A stretch of 34,563 nt of DNA from an uncultured Lachnospiraceae bacterium (GTDB lineage: Bacteria > Bacillota > Clostridia > Lachnospirales > Lachnospiraceae): assembly GCA_947630855.1 (NCBI GenBank), contig CANRJF010000026.1, forward strand, positions 1 to 34,563. Reading direction: 5' to 3'. Positions within the stretch are counted from its first letter, which is position 1, and each line of letters starts with the position of its first letter. The position numbers and the translations under genes were made by a program. Of this stretch, positions 8,043 through 15,978 are shown in pieces. The notes beneath the pieces were generated by a model. That model had not been told where the DNA came from. It saw nothing but the letters and a program-made list of their open reading frames with translations, and did not search any database.

Positions 8043-9017
8043 ATGGAGAGTATACAGAATTTAAAGCAGAAGATTTTTGCAGGAGAATTGTTAAGTAAAG
8101 AAGAAATTATGCCCCTGGTACAAGCCCCCTTAGAGGAACTGGCACAGGCGGCAAATGAGATACGGGGGCATTTTTGCGGCAGCCGGTTTGACATGTGTAC
8201 GATTATCAACGGAAAATGCGGGAAATGCTCTGAGGACTGTAAATATTGTGCCCAGAGCGCCCACTTTTCCACAAACTGCCAGGAATCGTACCCCCTGCTT
8301 TCCACGGAAAAACTGCTGGAACAGGCAAAATACAACAAAGACAGGGGTGTGCTTCGGTACTCTATTGTCACCAGCGGAAAGCGTCTCTCTGACAAAGAGG
8401 TGGATTCTGTCTGTGAAAGCATTCGCAGGATTCGGGAAAAGACCGGAATAGAGGTGTGTGTTTCTTTTGGACTGTTAAATAAGGAGCAATTTGATAAAAT
8501 AAAAGCAGCCGGGGCGTCCAGGGTACACTGTAATCTGGAAACCTCCGAAAGTTATTTTCCAAAAGTCTGTACCACCCATACATATAAGGAAAAAATCGCC
8601 ACATTAAAAGCGGCAAAGGAGGCAGGCCTGGAAATCTGTTCCGGAGGAATTTTGGGATTAGGTGAAAGTGTGGAGGATCGCATTGACATGGTATTTACAG
8701 CCAGGGAACTGGGGGTAAAATCCATTCCGGTAAATTTGTTAAATCCCATACCCGGCACACCCTACGAGCACAACAAAATTCTTTCCAATGAAGAACTGTG
8801 CCGCATGGCGGCAATTTTCCGCTTTATTATTCCCGATGCTTTCATCCGCCTTGCAGGGGGAAGGGGGCTAATCGGGGATAAAGGAAGGAAATGTTTTTTA
8901 AGCGGGGCAAATGCGGCAATCAGCGGAGACATGCTTACCACCGCAGGAATCACGGTAGAGACGGATATGGAGCTGTTAAAAGAATTAGGTTACGAGGTAA
9001 GAATTACAGATGAGTAG
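8043..9017 (+). CDS. bioB: Biotin synthase BioB
   Basis: This 324-residue radical SAM enzyme inserts sulfur into dethiobiotin to make biotin. The radical SAM triad C62-x3-C66-x2-C69 is in KCSEDCKYCAQS, the classic BioB form. Further family segments are YSIVTSGKRLSDKEV, CVSFGLL, HCNLETS, CSGGILGLGES and NLLNPIPGTP, followed by IRLAGGRG near the C-terminus, which supplies the cluster-binding arginine. The gene starts 9 bases after bioY with AGGAGAG upstream and overlaps bioD by 8 bases, consistent with translational coupling. Length and motifs are complete. Confidence 0.96.
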   Translation: MESIQNLKQKIFAGELLSKEEIMPLVQAPLEELAQAANEIRGHFCGSRFDMCTIINGKCGKCSEDCKYCAQSAHFSTNCQESYPLLSTEKLLEQAKYNKDRGVLRYSIVTSGKRLSDKEVDSVCESIRRIREKTGIEVCVSFGLLNKEQFDKIKAAGASRVHCNLETSESYFPKVCTTHTYKEKIATLKAAKEAGLEICSGGILGLGESVEDRIDMVFTARELGVKSIPVNLLNPIPGTPYEHNKILSNEELCRMAAIFRFIIPDAFIRLAGGRGLIGDKGRKCFLSGANAAISGDMLTTAGITVETDMELLKELGYEVRITDE

Positions 9018-9711
9018 AAATTTATTTATTACAGGGACGGGAACGGATATAGGGAAAACCTACGTCACAGGATTAATCCTGAAAAAATTAAAAGAAGCAG
9101 GCAAATCTGCTGCCTATTATAAAGCTGCCATGAGCGGCAATGTGCGGGACGAAAAAGGGAATTTAATTCCCGGGGATGCTGTTTTTGTAAAAAACATGTC
9201 AGGCATTACCCAGCCTGTGGAAGAGATGTGCCCTTACATATACGAAAATGCCTATTCCCCCCATTTGGCTTCCAGGATTGAGGGAAATCCTGTAAAGATG
9301 GAAGTGGTGAGGGAAGGTTTTAAAACAGTATGCCAGAAATATGAATATGTTACCATGGAGGGCAGCGGTGGAATCCTGTGTCCTATATGTTCTGACGAGG
9401 CAGAAATCTGGCTGGAAGATGTGATAAAAGGACTGGATTTAAGCTGTCTGATTATCGCCGATGCAGGTCTTGGCACAATTAACAGCCTGGTTCTCACCGT
9501 AGAATATATGAACCAGAAACAGATTCCCATAAAAGGCATTATTTTTAACCATTACCACAAAGGAAATGTAATGGAGGAAGACAACCTTGCCATGTGTGAG
9601 TATATGACAGGTTTAAAAGTCCTTGCCTGTGTGGAGGATGGAGCAGAGGATTTGAAAATAGACGCAGAGCTATTGTTGTCCTTATACGAAAAGGAGGGGG
9701 AGAAAAAATGA
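9010..9711 (+). CDS. bioD: Dethiobiotin synthetase BioD
   Basis: This 233-residue ATP-dependent enzyme carboxylates diaminopelargonate and closes the ureido ring. The P-loop GTGTDIGKTY stands at residues 8-17, followed by the substrate-binding YYKAAMSG segment where most homologues have KP(V/I)xTG. MEGSGGILCPI is the second conserved motif. The gene overlaps bioB by 8 bases and shares an ATGA overlap with bioA. All parts needed for a cytosolic homodimeric BioD are present. The KAAMSG variant is a known form in Firmicutes as far as I recall. Confidence 0.94.
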   Translation: MSRNLFITGTGTDIGKTYVTGLILKKLKEAGKSAAYYKAAMSGNVRDEKGNLIPGDAVFVKNMSGITQPVEEMCPYIYENAYSPHLASRIEGNPVKMEVVREGFKTVCQKYEYVTMEGSGGILCPICSDEAEIWLEDVIKGLDLSCLIIADAGLGTINSLVLTVEYMNQKQIPIKGIIFNHYHKGNVMEEDNLAMCEYMTGLKVLACVEDGAEDLKIDAELLLSLYEKEGEKK

Positions 9712-10892
9712 TTTGGTATCCGTACCAGCAGATGAAAACCATGAAACCGCCCTATGAAATTATTGACGCGAAGGGCGTATATCTTTATACAAAGGACAGG
9801 CAGCTTATTGATTCGGTATCCTCCTGGTGGAGCGTGATTCATGGATATAAGCATCCCGTTTTGACAGAAGCCATAAAAAACCAGGCGGATAATTTTTCCC
9901 ATGTAATGCTGGGTGGGCTGACCCATAAGCCCGTACAAAAGCTTTCCGCAAAATTAGAGCAGTGGCTGCCCGGGGATTTGGATTATTGCTTTTTTTCCGA
10001 TTCCGGCAGTGTGGCAGTGGAAGTGGCATTAAAGATGGCGCTGCAGTTTTATGTGAACCGGGGAGAGCGGCGGGAGAAAGTGCTGGCGTTAAACCATGCC
10101 TATCACGGGGACACATTTAAGGCAATGGAAGTGGGGGATGACGAGGATTATCACTTCGCTTTTCAGGAGAAAAAAGGAGTTTACCATATTCCCACGGAAA
10201 TTCCTGCTTTGGAGGAGGCTTTTTTAAAGTACCATAAGGAGTTAAATTGCCTGATTGTGGAACCTTTGCTCCAGGGTGCCGGAGGAATGTTAATGTATGA
10301 CATGGCATTTTTAAAACGTGCCAGGGAACTTTGCGATGCGTATGATGTGCTGCTTATTTTTGACGAGGTGGCAACAGGATTCGGAAGGACAGGATACAGG
10401 TTTGTGGCAGATGAGGTATTGCCGGATATTCTTGTTTTGGGAAAGGCATTGACGGGAGGTTATATCGGCCATGCCGTCACTGTGGCAAACCATAAAGTCT
10501 ATGGGGGATTTTATGGGGACGATCCGGGCATGGCATTCATGCACGGGCCTACTTTTATGGGAAATGCACTGGCAGCCGCGGTGGCACTTAAGTCCATAGA
10601 GCTGTTTGAAGAGGGAAATTATCTGAAAAAGATACAGAGGATTACGGAGATTACAAAACGGGAATTAAAGGGATTTGAAAGTCCTAAGGTAAAGGAAATC
10701 CGTATTATGGGAGGCTGCGTCTGCTTAGAGGTAAAAGAGGAAAAAACCATAGAAGGCTATCAGCGGTTTGCTTATGAGAGGGGAGTTTTTTCCCGCCCGT
10801 TTTTAAAGTATATGTATGCTATGGTGCCTTATGTGATTGAGGAAGAACAGTTGGTGAAAGTTATTTCCACCATGAAAGAATGGCTGTCATAA
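9708..10892 (+). CDS. bioA: Adenosylmethionine-8-amino-7-oxononanoate aminotransferase BioA
   Basis: This 394-residue class III PLP aminotransferase converts KAPA to DAPA, one step before BioD. It opens with IWYPYQQMKTM, a BioA-type start, and has SSWWSVIHGYKHP, FFSDSGSVAVEVALKMA, LNHAYHGDTFKAM, FDEVATGFGRTG and the PLP lysine K246 in VLGKALTGGY. GPTFMGNALAAAVAL is the usual late motif. It is a little shorter than the Escherichia coli enzyme. The ATG overlaps the bioD stop (ATGA) and follows AAGGAGGGGG. The gene ends only 10 bases before the 3' end of the convergent tRNA-Gly, so no separate terminator fits between them. No bioF is present in the window. Confidence 0.94.
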   Translation: MIWYPYQQMKTMKPPYEIIDAKGVYLYTKDRQLIDSVSSWWSVIHGYKHPVLTEAIKNQADNFSHVMLGGLTHKPVQKLSAKLEQWLPGDLDYCFFSDSGSVAVEVALKMALQFYVNRGERREKVLALNHAYHGDTFKAMEVGDDEDYHFAFQEKKGVYHIPTEIPALEEAFLKYHKELNCLIVEPLLQGAGGMLMYDMAFLKRARELCDAYDVLLIFDEVATGFGRTGYRFVADEVLPDILVLGKALTGGYIGHAVTVANHKVYGGFYGDDPGMAFMHGPTFMGNALAAAVALKSIELFEEGNYLKKIQRITEITKRELKGFESPKVKEIRIMGGCVCLEVKEEKTIEGYQRFAYERGVFSRPFLKYMYAMVPYVIEEEQLVKVISTMKEWLS

Positions 10893-10902
10893 AAAAATAA
10901 AG

Positions 10903-10973
10903 AGCGGGTGATGGGAATCGAACCCACGTATCTAGCTTGGAAGGCTAGTGTTCTACCATTGAACTACACCCGC
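10903..10973 (-). tRNA. tRNA-Gly (anticodon TCC)
   Basis: The minus strand folds as a 71-nt cloverleaf. The acceptor is GCGGGTG / CACCCGC with discriminator T, the D-arm GTTC-GAAC, the anticodon stem CTAGC / GCTAG around loop CTTCCAA giving anticodon TCC, and the T-loop TTCGATT. CCA is not encoded. It lies downstream of tRNA-Phe and is likely co-transcribed with it. The T-rich TTTATTTTTTT following on the minus strand may serve as termination signal. Confidence 0.95.
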
Positions 10974-11004
10974 ATGTGAAAAATATATGAATGTGGAAGG
11001 AGAA

Positions 11005-11077
<73 letters not shown>

Positions 11078-11096
11078 ATGTCTCATACAGTTATTT

Positions 11097-11125
11097 ATAT
11101 TACACGAAGTTTTGTAAGTTGTCAA
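11097..11125 (-). promoter_or_regulatory. Promoter of the tRNA-Phe/tRNA-Gly unit
   Basis: On the minus strand there is a perfect -35 TTGACA (11120-11125), a 17-base spacer and -10 TAATAT (11097-11102). It drives the two tRNA genes leftward. Confidence 0.75.
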
Positions 11126-11189
11126 GAAAATATTTATAATTTTTCCGGCTAATTTTTCAGTTGATTTTTCAGGCATTTTTTATCATGGC

Positions 11190-11241
11190 TTGAATTTCTT
11201 TCCCCGGGATTATATAATAAAAAACGTATAGGAGTTTATAC
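11190..11241 (+). promoter_or_regulatory. Promoter and operator-like dyad ahead of the first MATE gene
   Basis: TTGAAT (11190-11195), a 17-base spacer and TATAAT (11213-11218) form a good promoter, giving a start near 11225. A dyad GTATA-N6-TATAC (11226-11241) lies at the expected start point and could bind a repressor. Confidence 0.6.
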
Positions 11242-11267
11242 CAAATTCTTTCGCAGAGAATTATACT

Positions 11268-11310
11268 AGTTACACTTAATATTTGCCGCAGGCAAATGTT
11301 TAGTGTAACT
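11268..11310 (+). repeat. Long leader hairpin upstream of MATE gene
   Basis: Two 20-base arms (11268-11287 and 11291-11310) are inverted with two mismatches and a 3-base loop. The element lies in the 5' leader between the promoter at 11190 and the ATG at 11385. No T run follows, so it is not a plain terminator. The 307-base gap from 11078 to 11384 holds only this, the tRNA promoter and the MATE promoter. Confidence 0.6.
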
Positions 11311-11384
11311 GCATATACCGCGGTGAACAAATGGAAACGGCAATTAATTTCGTTCGCGAGTATAAGGTGAAAAAGGGGACAGAG

Positions 11385-12731
11385 ATGAAAAAATCATACG
11401 AGATTGATATGTGTAACGGCCCATTATTTGGGAAAATACTTACATTTTCCATTCCATTAATGTTGTCAGGCATTTTACAGCTTCTGTTTAATGCGGCAGA
11501 CACGGTGGTGGTGGGAAGATTTGCGGGAAGTACCGCTTTGGCGGCAGTAGGTTCCACATCAGCACTGATTAATCTTTTGACAAATCTGTTTATTGGGTTT
11601 TCCGTAGGCGCCAATGTACTCATTGCCAGGTTTTACGGGGCAAGGAAAGATAAAGATGCCAGCGAGACAGTCCATTCCGCTATTTTATTAAGCCTGATTT
11701 GCGGTGCGGCTCTTTTGGTTCTTGGCATTACGGTAACAAGGCAGATACTGGTGTGGATGGGGACGCCGGAGGAAGTTTTAGGACAGGCAGCGTTGTATAT
11801 GAAAATTTATTTTCTGGGAATGCCGGTAATGCTGCTTTACAACTTTGGAAGCTCTGTTTTAAGGGCAATCGGAGACACCAGACGGCCTTTGTATTATCTG
11901 ATGGCGGCGGGAGTTGTAAACGTGGCATTAAATTTGATATTTGTGATAATTTTTGGCATGGGGGTGGCAGGTGTTGCCACAGCCACCGTGTTATCCCAGA
12001 TACTGTCCGCATATTTAATTGTCCGCTGCCTTTGCCGGTTAGAGGGAAGCTGCCGGCTGGATTTAAGAAAGCTGAGATTAAAAAAAGATAAGACCATACA
12101 GATTATACAGGTAGGTTTTCCGGCGGGTTTGCAGGGCGTAGTATTTTCCCTGTCCAATGTGCTGATACAGTCTTCCGTAAATTCCTTTGGTTCTGTTGCC
12201 ATGGCAGGGAATACAGCGGCAATGAACCTGGAAGGGTTTATCTACATTGCCATGAATTCCTTCCACCAGACAGCCATGAGTTTTACCAGCCAGAATTTTG
12301 GGGCGGGAAAAATGAAAAGAATTAACAGAGTTTTATTCCTGTGTCTTGGCATGGTTACCGTGGTGGGACTTGTAATGGGATGGGCTGCATACCTGGCAGG
12401 AAAGCCGCTGCTGGGCATATATTCTTCCGATACGGAAGTGATTAAATATGGTATGCTGCGAATGTCCGTTATCTGCACGACGTACTGTCTTTGCGGGATT
12501 ATGGATGTGTTTGTGGGTGCATTGCGGGGAATGGGGTATTCTTTTATGCCCATGGTCGTGTCTCTGTTGGGAGCCTGCGGATTGCGGGTCATCTGGATAT
12601 TTACATTATTCCAGTGGAACAGGTCATTGTGGAATCTGTACCTGTCTTATCCGGTAAGCTGGCTGATTACCGGGGCCGTACATGCCCTCTGTTATGTGAT
12701 TGTGAGAAAGAAGCAAAAAATATATAATTAG
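11385..12731 (+). CDS. MATE family efflux transporter
   Basis: This protein has 448 residues from the preferred ATG at 11385, which follows AAAAAGGGGACAG. An upstream in-frame ATG at 11331 would add 18 poorly conserved residues. It starts with NGPLFGKILTFSIPLMLSGILQLLFNAADTVVVGRFAG, the standard first half of the NorM/DinF-like MATE family, and has about 12 membrane segments in two six-helix halves. MATE proteins export cationic drugs, dyes or metabolites using Na+ or H+ gradients; the substrate here is unknown. The inositol monophosphatase gene starts 9 bases after its stop, so the two form an operon. Confidence 0.92.
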   Translation: MKKSYEIDMCNGPLFGKILTFSIPLMLSGILQLLFNAADTVVVGRFAGSTALAAVGSTSALINLLTNLFIGFSVGANVLIARFYGARKDKDASETVHSAILLSLICGAALLVLGITVTRQILVWMGTPEEVLGQAALYMKIYFLGMPVMLLYNFGSSVLRAIGDTRRPLYYLMAAGVVNVALNLIFVIIFGMGVAGVATATVLSQILSAYLIVRCLCRLEGSCRLDLRKLRLKKDKTIQIIQVGFPAGLQGVVFSLSNVLIQSSVNSFGSVAMAGNTAAMNLEGFIYIAMNSFHQTAMSFTSQNFGAGKMKRINRVLFLCLGMVTVVGLVMGWAAYLAGKPLLGIYSSDTEVIKYGMLRMSVICTTYCLCGIMDVFVGALRGMGYSFMPMVVSLLGACGLRVIWIFTLFQWNRSLWNLYLSYPVSWLITGAVHALCYVIVRKKQKIYN

Positions 12732-12740
12732 GAGGTTTTT

Positions 12741-13517
12741 ATGCTGGAACGTATTATGGAAGCTGTCAGGGAGAGCAGTAAAATTATCCTGGAGGCGGAT
12801 AATATTAAAAAAACTGCCAGCAGCAAGCTGGGACATGCTAATTTCGTTACAAAATATGATAAGCGTGTGCAGCAGGAACTGTTTGAGCGTCTTCTGAAGA
12901 TTTTACCGGAAGCGGCATTTATGGGGGAGGAAGAAGTCTGCAAGCGTTACAGGGGAGAAGGGTATCTGTTTGTGGTAGACCCCATTGACGGCACAACAAA
13001 TTTCATAAAAGGATACCGTGCCAGTACCGTATCCGTGGGGCTGCTAAAAAACGGAGAACCTGTTCTTGGAGTTGTGTATAATCCTTACCGGGATGAAATG
13101 TTTACTGCAGAAAAGGGACAGGGGGCATATTTAAACGGACAGCCCATTCATGTGTCACAGGAAACCTTAAGCGACAGCCTGGTTTTATTTGGCACATCCC
13201 CCTATTATGAGGAATTGTGGTCCAGGTCCTTTGACCTTGCCCAGGTATTGTTTTCCCATTCCCTGGACGTGCGAAGAAGCGGCTCTGCCACCATTGATTT
13301 GTGTGATGTGGCATGCGGCAGGGCGGAGGTATATTTTGAGCTGCGCTTATCCCCCTGGGACTATGCGGCAGGTTCTTTGATTGTGGAGGAAGCCGGAGGA
13401 TATGTGAGAGGCTCAGAGGGAGAACATTTACAGTTTGAACATCCCCAGGGCGTGATTGCCTGCGGGGGAGGGATTTCTATGGATGCGTTGCTGCAGATTA
13501 TGGAAAGGGTGGAGTAA
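12741..13517 (+). CDS. Inositol monophosphatase family protein (SuhB-like)
   Basis: This 258-residue protein has all metal-binding motifs of the Mg2+-dependent inositol monophosphatase/fructose-bisphosphatase fold: GEEE (residues 62-65), DPIDGTTNF (D80, D83, G84, T85) and WDYAAG with D207. It should dephosphorylate a sugar or inositol phosphate in the cytosol; SuhB, CysQ-like and other substrates cannot be told apart by sight. An AGGAGG ribosome binding site stands before the ATG. It ends three bases from the convergent glycosyltransferase gene, and a shared palindrome supplies both stop codons. Confidence 0.92.
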   Translation: MLERIMEAVRESSKIILEADNIKKTASSKLGHANFVTKYDKRVQQELFERLLKILPEAAFMGEEEVCKRYRGEGYLFVVDPIDGTTNFIKGYRASTVSVGLLKNGEPVLGVVYNPYRDEMFTAEKGQGAYLNGQPIHVSQETLSDSLVLFGTSPYYEELWSRSFDLAQVLFSHSLDVRRSGSATIDLCDVACGRAEVYFELRLSPWDYAAGSLIVEEAGGYVRGSEGEHLQFEHPQGVIACGGGISMDALLQIMERVE

Positions 13518-13530
13518 TATTTACTCCACC
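13508..13530. terminator. Palindrome shared by two convergent gene ends
   Basis: Perfect arms GGTGGAGTAA (13508-13517) and TTACTCCACC (13521-13530) with a 3-base loop. The arms encode the last residues and TAA stop codons of both convergent genes. No T run follows on either side, so strength as a terminator is uncertain. Confidence 0.5.
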
Positions 13531-14591
13531 GGAATCTGCCAGTTTTCTGCCTCTTCTTCCACAAGGGCAGCCTGTTCCAAAAGAAAGTTTATGTAATCTG
13601 AGGATTCCGGCTCCTTTTCCGTAAGGCGTTCTGCCAGTTCCCTGTAACATCTGCTTAAGCCAAGGAGGGGAAGATTTCCGCTGCGCCGCACATCTATAAT
13701 GGCATTTTTTGATTGGTAAGCCGCCTCAAACCAGCGGCTTGCCTGGTCATAATCTTTTTCCTGTAAAAAATAACAGCCAATTTCATAAGAAATTTCGGAG
13801 CAGGGCGGTTCCGGCATGACATGCAGGATAAGGGAGAGAAACTCTTCCTTTTGTTTTTTTAGCATTTTTATATGGCATAAAACGCAGATTGCCTCTGTGT
13901 GCATAGTGTCTGTGGCAGAGGACAGTTCTAAGGTGGAGGAAAAAACATTTTCCGCCTGTAAAAAATCCTCCTCCCCGCCGCTGATAAACAGTTCTTTGGC
14001 ATACATGGAATGAAGTTTTGGAGAAAGTTTATTTTCTTTTTCAAATATTTCTTGGAATATTTCAAAGTCCCTGTGGCTGTGAAGGCTTTTGGGACGGTGG
14101 CTTATTTCAATGTCACTGTCATAAATTACAGGCTCTAGGCGCACAGTTTCATGAACCGCATCCTGCCATGTAAAAGTCCGCAGTCTTTTATAAAGTTTGG
14201 GACGGTATTCCCTGGTGAAATTGGATGTGGTGTTAAATTCTGTGGAGGTGACATAGTACATCTGCACGACTTCAATTTCCGGCAGCAGGGCTTCCTTTAG
14301 CCGGGCAAAGCGTTTGTGGTTAAAATAGTCAACTTCTTCGTCTGCATCCGCAGAGTATATGTAATCCATGGTTGCCTTGGAAAAAGCAAAATTTCTGGCA
14401 GCCGCAAAGTCATTTTCCCAGGTGTAGTCATAAATTTTATCTGTAAACTGGGCGGCAATTTCCTTGGTATTGTCGGTAGAGCCGGTGTCAACAATAATGA
14501 TTTCATCCATTAAATCCGCAATGGAAACAAGACAGCGGCGTAAAACCGCGGATTCGTTTTTTACAATCATGCAAAGGCTGATGGTTGGCAT
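13521..14591 (-). CDS. Glycosyltransferase family 2 with C-terminal helical repeat region
   Basis: From the ATG at 14591 (GAAAGGAA upstream) the protein has 356 residues; the longer in-frame start at 14666 would overlap the neighbour and lacks a ribosome binding site. The N-terminal GT-A domain has TISLCMIVKNES, IIIVDTGSTDNT, WENDFAAARNFA and the metal-binding DAD motif (residues 82-84), a pattern like the SunS/WaaE group. Residues from about 190 on are helical and TPR-like. It transfers a sugar from an activated nucleotide donor; acceptor unknown. It lies 20 bases after another GT2 gene, so they probably act together in making a surface glycan or glycoprotein. Confidence 0.87.
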   Translation of the reverse strand: MPTISLCMIVKNESAVLRRCLVSIADLMDEIIIVDTGSTDNTKEIAAQFTDKIYDYTWENDFAAARNFAFSKATMDYIYSADADEEVDYFNHKRFARLKEALLPEIEVVQMYYVTSTEFNTTSNFTREYRPKLYKRLRTFTWQDAVHETVRLEPVIYDSDIEISHRPKSLHSHRDFEIFQEIFEKENKLSPKLHSMYAKELFISGGEEDFLQAENVFSSTLELSSATDTMHTEAICVLCHIKMLKKQKEEFLSLILHVMPEPPCSEISYEIGCYFLQEKDYDQASRWFEAAYQSKNAIIDVRRSGNLPLLGLSRCYRELAERLTEKEPESSDYINFLLEQAALVEEEAENWQIPVE

Positions 14592-14611
14592 AGTAAAATT
14601 CCTTTCATAAA

Positions 14612-15937
14612 CTATAATACAGGGGTGAAGGGCAGGACAAATTCTCTCTGGATTTTTTTTGCACACTCCATAAACAATGGTTTCTGGCTGGCAAGGAAGG
14701 CTTTGTAAGCCGTGTCGTATCCCAGAATCAGAGTGGCATCCCCTCCCGGCAGCAGAATATTGTCCCTTACATCCACGTATGCATATGCAGGGTTTAGTTC
14801 CTGTTCTTTTAATTCAAATAAATTTTGACAGAACATGATTTCACAGTCTTCTTTGTCCGGTGCATCTGTTTTCTCCGTAACAATCCTGATTTTTGCGTCA
14901 GGATTGCAGGCATTTAATGATTCTGCCAGCCAGCCGGCCTGGGTTTTTAAATCTTCGGGAGTATTTATGGCAAAGGATTTTCCCTGGCGGGCAAGTTTTT
15001 CCATGGGGGCGGTGTTTTTATCCACGGGGAAAATTTTCCCTTCCGAGGCTTTGCCCAACTGGTTGTGAAGGGCATCATCATAGGCAAACATAACGGTTTT
15101 GGAGCGGTTTTCCTCCCCCCGGTACAGCCCGTCATATACGATTTCAAATATTGCCCCGGCAAAGGATTCAAACAGTGAATCAAGGCAGTCTTCCCTGGTA
15201 TATTTTAGGAAAAACATAAGCCAGTTCCGCCAGGCATAGTATGTGACAAAGGTGTTTACATCTTCTTTTTTTGCGCCCATGGCATGGGCAACCACGGAAG
15301 CGCCTAAGGAAGCTACTTTATAGCCTGCCAGGTTGCATAAAAGCCCCCATTCCGTATCATCCCAGTAAAGAAAATTTTCTTCCGGCATAGGGCCGATAAT
15401 TTTAATCAGAGAGGTACGAACCAGCACGGAACATGCGGCAACTGCATCGGAATACACCACTTCCGGCAAATCAGGGGTGTTGTACTGGTTTAAGTAGCGG
15501 GCTGCGGTGCAGAATTGCTCAAAATCCACCAAAAGCCCAAACTGCTGTATAATGTCAGGGTTTTCCATATGCACAACTTTTGAGCCGGTCATGCCTACTT
15601 CCGGGTGTTCATCCATAAAGGAAATCAGGGTATCTAAGGCATGTTCATCCACAATCACATCATTGTCTAAACACCATACATATTTGTAGCCGGATTCCAC
15701 AACTTTTCGGATTCCGGTGTTAAAACCCCCGGAGCCTCCTAAATTTTCAGGATTCACAATCAGGGTAACCTGGCTGTCATAACTTTTTCGGATTCGCTCC
15801 ACAGAATCGTCGGTGGAAGCATTATCCACCACAAAAATATCATAATCATCGGTTTTGGATTCCAAAACGCTTTGAATACAGTTCATTACATAATCTGCTT
15901 TGTTGTAATTGCAGATAACCACGCCGGTAGATTTCAT
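14612..15937 (-). CDS. Glycosyltransferase family 2 protein (rhamnosyl/galactofuranosyl type)
   Basis: This 441-residue protein begins with VVICNYNKADYVMNCIQSVL, then FVVDNASTDDS, NLGGSGGFNTG and WCLDNDV, where D91-N92-D93 is the metal-binding DxD motif. The NxGGxGGFNxG pattern is known from the rhamnosyltransferase/GlfT2-like branch of family 2. YWDDTEWGLLCNLAGYKV further on is also typical. The last 150 residues form a domain I cannot name. AGGAGG stands before the ATG at 15937. It is followed 20 bases later by the second glycosyltransferase and preceded by the AGCS gene, all leftward. Confidence 0.88.
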   Translation of the reverse strand: MKSTGVVICNYNKADYVMNCIQSVLESKTDDYDIFVVDNASTDDSVERIRKSYDSQVTLIVNPENLGGSGGFNTGIRKVVESGYKYVWCLDNDVIVDEHALDTLISFMDEHPEVGMTGSKVVHMENPDIIQQFGLLVDFEQFCTAARYLNQYNTPDLPEVVYSDAVAACSVLVRTSLIKIIGPMPEENFLYWDDTEWGLLCNLAGYKVASLGASVVAHAMGAKKEDVNTFVTYYAWRNWLMFFLKYTREDCLDSLFESFAGAIFEIVYDGLYRGEENRSKTVMFAYDDALHNQLGKASEGKIFPVDKNTAPMEKLARQGKSFAINTPEDLKTQAGWLAESLNACNPDAKIRIVTEKTDAPDKEDCEIMFCQNLFELKEQELNPAYAYVDVRDNILLPGGDATLILGYDTAYKAFLASQKPLFMECAKKIQREFVLPFTPVL

Positions 15938-15978
15938 AAGAACCTCCTGTTTTAAATTTGGATGTCTGTGTTAAATAT

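Noticed and set aside
11331-11384. Earlier ATG start for the first MATE protein
   Set aside because: It adds 18 residues outside the family pattern, and the ATG at 11385 has a better placed ribosome binding site.
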